Below are positions 8,601 through 11,777 of a stretch of DNA of 11,777 nucleotides, in pieces. The stretch comes from Bolinopsis microptera (taxonomy: Eukaryota; Ctenophora; Tentaculata; Lobata; Bolinopsidae), in assembly GCF_026151205.1 (NCBI RefSeq), contig NW_026971978.1, forward strand, positions 1 to 11,777, written 5' to 3'. Position 1 is the stretch's first letter; each line of letters opens with the position of its first letter. Made by a program: the position numbers and the translations under genes. Under the pieces are notes generated by a model that worked only from the letters and a program-made list of their open reading frames with translations, was not told the origin of the DNA and did not search any database.

Positions 8601-9660
8601 TTGAGCCATTTTGCCTTTTAAAAAATTTTAAAATTTTCCCCTTTTTTATTTAAAAAAACCAAAATTTGAAAAATAGAAAAGGTCCCCCCTTTCCCCGTAG
8701 CATGAAAAAACCCAAATTTTTCCTTTCCCACTTTTTTTATGGGATTTTTTTAGGGAGGGGGGGAAAGGGCAAAAAAACCTAACCACCCCCTTAGAAATAA
8801 CAAAGGTGATTACTGTGACAAACGAAATAAACTTGTGTCCCCCCGGAGTTTTTGGGGTAGACGAAAAACTTATCTACTACTTGACTGGAAAGGGGTAAGA
8901 AAAAAAAAGACCTCGAAAATGGGAACAAACCCAAAAAAAAAACGATTTTCCCTTTAAAAGGAAAAAGTATTTTTACCCAATGAATTTGAGGGGGGATTGA
9001 AAATTCCCCCCCCCCTTGAGGGACTTTTTTTACGAACTTCGAAAAAGAGAGCCCCCCCCTTTGATGAAAAACCCCCCTCGGAATGTTAAAAGAAGATGAA
9101 GGATTTTTTTGGATTATTGAAAAAAAAATTTAAAAAAAAAAATGAAAAAATTAATAGTATTTTTCGGTTTTTTGCTTGGGGCCCAAATCGCTTTTTTTTT
9201 TAAAATTAAAAAGGAAATTTGTTTGGGAATGCCCCCCTTTTTTTTTTCCCTTTTTTCGTCCCCAAAAATTGAAGTTGCAAATTTTGGGAAAAAAAGTTTA
9301 AGTTTGGGGGTTTTTTCTAAGTAAAAAGCCAAAAAAAATTAATTAATTTAATAATGGGCAAATTGCAAAAGGATATTTTTATGAAAGGGAAACCCTTTTT
9401 ATTTGAAGTAAAATTTTTAGTGGCTTATTAAAAATTTTTTCTACATGAAAATAAACATTAAACAAGTTTCCCCATATTTAAAAATTAAAAAGTGAAAAAC
9501 CTTTTTTAAAACCCCGAAATTGAATTTTTTTTTATTGGTAAAAAACCACGCTTTAAAAATTTTAAAAAAAATGACAAAATTTTTTCGAACTCATTTAAAT
9601 TTTTTGGATGGGTAATGTAAATTTTAACTAAACCGGCTCGGAAAAGAAAGAAGAACATTT
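5700..9660. other. Long homopolymer-dominated region
   Basis: Almost every position belongs to a run. Examples are C12 at 5847-5858, C11 at 6073-6083, T17 at 6352-6368, A17 followed by T13 at 7639-7668 and T18 at 8354-8371. Frames on both strands are short, overlapping and made of F, K, G and P. A short plus-strand frame at 9142-9324 begins MKKLIVFFGFLLGAQIA, like a signal peptide, but the rest is run-derived and a frame also lies opposite it. I support no gene, RNA or mobile element here. Confidence 0.6.
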
Positions 9661-9665
9661 AAAAA

Positions 9666-9704
9666 AAAAAAACCTCCCCCTAAAAAAGAAGGGGGAGTTT
9701 TTTT
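9666..9704. terminator. Bidirectional terminator-like inverted repeat
   Basis: CTCCCCCT (9674-9681) and AGGGGGAG (9690-9697) are perfect 8-base arms with an 8-base loop AAAAAAGA. An A-run before the left arm and a T-run after the right arm (9698-9704) extend the stem past one unpaired C at 9673. Read either way this is a GC stem followed by a T-run, the form of an intrinsic bacterial terminator. No coding sequence can be shown on either side, and the region is run-inflated, so a chance or artefactual origin is quite possible. Confidence 0.3.
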
Positions 9705-9923
9705 GGGGGGGTAAATGGGAAAACCCCCGGATCCCCCCCCAAAACGCCGAACCCTTGGTAAAAAAATATTTTATGTAAATGGAGTAAAAGAAACTTTGTT
9801 TTTAAGTAAAATTTTTAAAACCCCAACTTTAAAAATGTTTTTTCAATCGAGTTGATTTGCCCCCCACGTGACTAAAATTTTTTTAAGGTTATTTCAAATT
9901 TTAAAATTAACACGAGTTTTTTT

Positions 9924-10556
9924 TTAAAAAAAAATATTTGCCAGTTTTTTAAAAAAAACCCGATCTAAAAAAATCCCCAAGGACCAGTTGGTAAAAATGG
10001 GGCCCCCCCTTTTTTGGGGCCCCCTGGGGGTTGGTGTGTAAGAGAAAAAACGCTTTTTAAAAATATCTGGGCGGTAAAGTGTTCCCCTTTGTAAGGGAAA
10101 AATTGGGAAAAAGGAAAAAAAAGGCAGGTTTATTTGGGATGAAAAAAAAATTTTAAAGAAAAAATTTTTAATAAAGCGTTGGATAACTTTTTTAACACGC
10201 CCCCCTTTTCCAGAAAGTAAAAAAACCCAGATCAAGTAAAAAAAGCAATTTTTTAACCCAAAAATTTTTGGGGGGCCCCCCCCCCCTGGTTTTTTTAGTT
10301 TTATCACATGACCGATTAAAGTACTGGAAAACCAATTTAACCCGTAGTTTTCCCCCACTAGAGTCCATTTTTTTAACAAAATTAAAAAAAAACCCAGCTT
10401 TTTATAAAACCCCCATCTCACCGTTTTTAAAAAAAAAGAAAAACATTGTTTTAAAAATTTAAAAACCCCACTTTTTTTTAACAACATCTCCCCCCGAAAA
10501 ACTGAAGGGCCAATTGGGTTTAACAAAAAAACCCTAAAACTAGTAACAACATCCAA
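9924..10556 (-). other. Unidentified 210-codon open frame in run-rich DNA
   Basis: This is the longest open frame of the window. It begins with a TTG codon, not ATG, and its product is very rich in F, K, L and G, with blocks such as FFFKIFFSSQINLPFFSFFP. The sequence includes a perfect 16-base palindrome (10257-10272) and mixed G and C runs that read as GGGGPP. A stretch near the C-terminal third (YRPDIFKKRFFSYTPTPRG) is the most protein-like part. I recognise no family. Length may reflect run inflation that happens to avoid stops, so I do not call it a gene. Confidence 0.15.
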
Positions 10557-11015
10557 CCGTTTTAACTTTTTTAAATTTTTTTGCGGAAAACAACCCCCTT
10601 ACTCCCCGAGTAAAAAAAATAATGGGGGAAAAAATAAAACCACCTATGGAAATTTTCCGGTAAAATCTTTTGAGTTTTTGGACAGGAAAAAAACGCCTTT
10701 CCTGTACAGGTATTTTGAAAAAATTTTTTTCCCGGGGGGTGGGGCCCCCTTTTTCCAAAATCCTTAGAATTTTTTGGCAAAAAAACCTGAAATAACCCCG
10801 CAACTTTTCACGGCCAAAAGGTAAAACTTTTTTAAAAACCCCCTTAAATTGTTAAAAAGTATTTCCCCCCCCCTCTCCCTTTCTGATTAAAAAACTCTTT
10901 TGGAAATTTAAAAAAAAATAAATCAGTTTTTCAAATTTTCCCTTTGTGGCTTTCAAAAATATATTTAAATTGTTTTTTAAAAACCCTTGAATGCCTTCAT
11001 CGGCCTTTATATTAA
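10557..11015. other. Run-rich stretch, nothing supportable
   Basis: Two minus-strand frames (10540-10803 and 10571-10780) overlap in different phases and give K- and F-rich products, which is typical of run artefacts. No RNA gene or structured repeat stands out. Quality improves toward the right end. Confidence 0.5.
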
Positions 11016-11408
11016 CTGGGTTTAAGCAGTCCCCACAAAAAAAAAGTCCCCTTCCCGGTTCTAGCGGCCTCCTGCAAATACCTGCACAACATGGACAATC
11101 TTGTACCGAGATCTAAAGCCCGGAGAAAAATCCTTGTTTCCACAGCCAATGGTACCTCAAAAAATCCACTGACCTTTTGGGTTTCCCCTAAAACCGGTTT
11201 GGCTTGGGGAAGGACCATTTTTACTCCTGTGTGGGGGCACTCCCCGAGTTATCTCGCTCCTGAAAATTATTCCTCCTGGGCCCCAAGGGTAACGAATTTA
11301 AATTTTCTGATTGTGCAATTTGATCAGGTTGATTTTTTGAGGAAGTTTTGGAATAATATGGGTTTTGGGCCCCCTTCATTCTTTTTTTCGTCTTTGCGGG
11401 GAATTTGA
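11016..11408 (+). CDS. Unidentified open frame of about 130 codons, balanced composition
   Basis: The frame is open from just after a TAA at 11013-11015 to a TGA at 11406-11408; the first ATG that gives a reasonable product is at 11091 (105 residues). The product is not dominated by F and K. It starts MDNLVPRSKARRKILVS and has segments such as TSKNPLTFWVSPKTGLAW, in one of the cleanest parts of the window. No family, signal peptide or membrane span is recognised. The minus strand is also open over part of the same bases (11012-11218, and 11324-11512 in another phase), so the coding strand is not certain. It may be an exon or a transposon fragment broken by errors on both sides. Confidence 0.25.
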   Translation: MGLSSPHKKKVPFPVLAASCKYLHNMDNLVPRSKARRKILVSTANGTSKNPLTFWVSPKTGLAWGRTIFTPVWGHSPSYLAPENYSSWAPRVTNLNFLIVQFDQVDFLRKFWNNMGFGPPSFFFSSLRGI

Positions 11409-11777
11409 ATTTTTTCAGCTATCCCCAAAAGCAGTCGACTGGTGGGGGCCTTTTGGGAGTTTTTTTTGTTTGTTTTGAAAAAATGGGTCCTGGTTTTGGA
11501 CACCCCCCCCAAATTCTACCTCAGAGAATCCCTAATGGAGATCTAATAAACAGGTAAATAAACACTTTCAAAGAAAATGGCCAACTAACCGGTCCTACAT
11601 TAACGTTGGCTTTACGTGGGTTTTTTTTAAACAACTGAACCAACAATCCACACCTTCAACCCTAGCTGGATGCCCCCCGCAAAAAAAAAACCCCCCGCAA
11701 AGGTGGATACGAAAAAGGGGAACCCCCCCCAAACGGGGAACATGGGGGCAAAAGGGAAATTTTTAAAAATGAACCAC
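11409..11777. other. Right end, no plus-strand gene recognised
   Basis: The first 230 bases are moderately clean. They carry most of a 62-codon minus-strand frame (11324-11512) whose C-terminal part, RLLLGIAEKIQIPRKDEKK, is protein-like but unidentified. From about 11670 the sequence returns to long A, C and G runs. I see no RNA gene or repeat. Confidence 0.4.

Noticed and set aside
9142-9324. Short frame with signal-peptide-like start as a secreted protein
   Set aside because: Only the first 17 residues look like a leader. The remainder is run-derived and the opposite strand is equally open.
9924-10556. Longest open frame of the window as a membrane protein gene
   Set aside because: The hydrophobic blocks come from A and T runs read as F and K, the start is TTG, and no conserved motif or ordered pattern of membrane segments is visible.

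Overview
No gene in this window can be identified with confidence, and I name none. The sequence is a very AT-rich, gene-poor stretch with no complete protein family, rRNA, tRNA, CRISPR array or insertion sequence that I recognise. Much of it reads like poor-quality consensus. From about 2.4 to 3.8 kb and from about 5.7 to 11.0 kb nearly every base sits in an inflated run (A17 followed by T13, T18, C12 and similar). G and C runs are inflated as well as A and T runs, which a merely AT-rich genome would not predict. This looks like the blurred tail of low-quality reads. In those parts any reading frame may be artificially broken or artificially open, and the lack of recognisable proteins is not proof that no genes exist.

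Layout: 1-1440 is ordinary AT-rich non-coding-looking DNA with a short TTTTAC repeat, a 29-codon protein-like stretch on the minus strand, and two adjacent stem-loops. 1442-2720 is the most structured part: an AT-rich background carrying islands of GC-rich palindromes and hairpins, some sharing motifs. This resembles the GC clusters and short palindromic repeats seen in some fungal and green-algal organelle genomes. 2400-3800 overlaps the end of this zone and is run-inflated. 3800-5700 is moderately clean, with a hairpin, a near-perfect tandem repeat and a 566-base open frame that I cannot identify. 5700-11000 is dominated by homopolymers and contains one terminator-like inverted repeat and one 633-base open frame on the minus strand. 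11000-11600 is clean again and has a 130-codon open frame of balanced composition but unknown identity. The last 180 bases are run-rich.

Organism: the sequence suggests a eukaryotic nuclear or organelle contig from a low-coverage or poorly polished assembly. The reasons are very low gene density, AT-rich spacers and GC-rich palindrome islands. I cannot assign a lineage. The palindrome islands hint at organelle DNA, but no organelle gene is visible to confirm this. No set of genes working together can be described.
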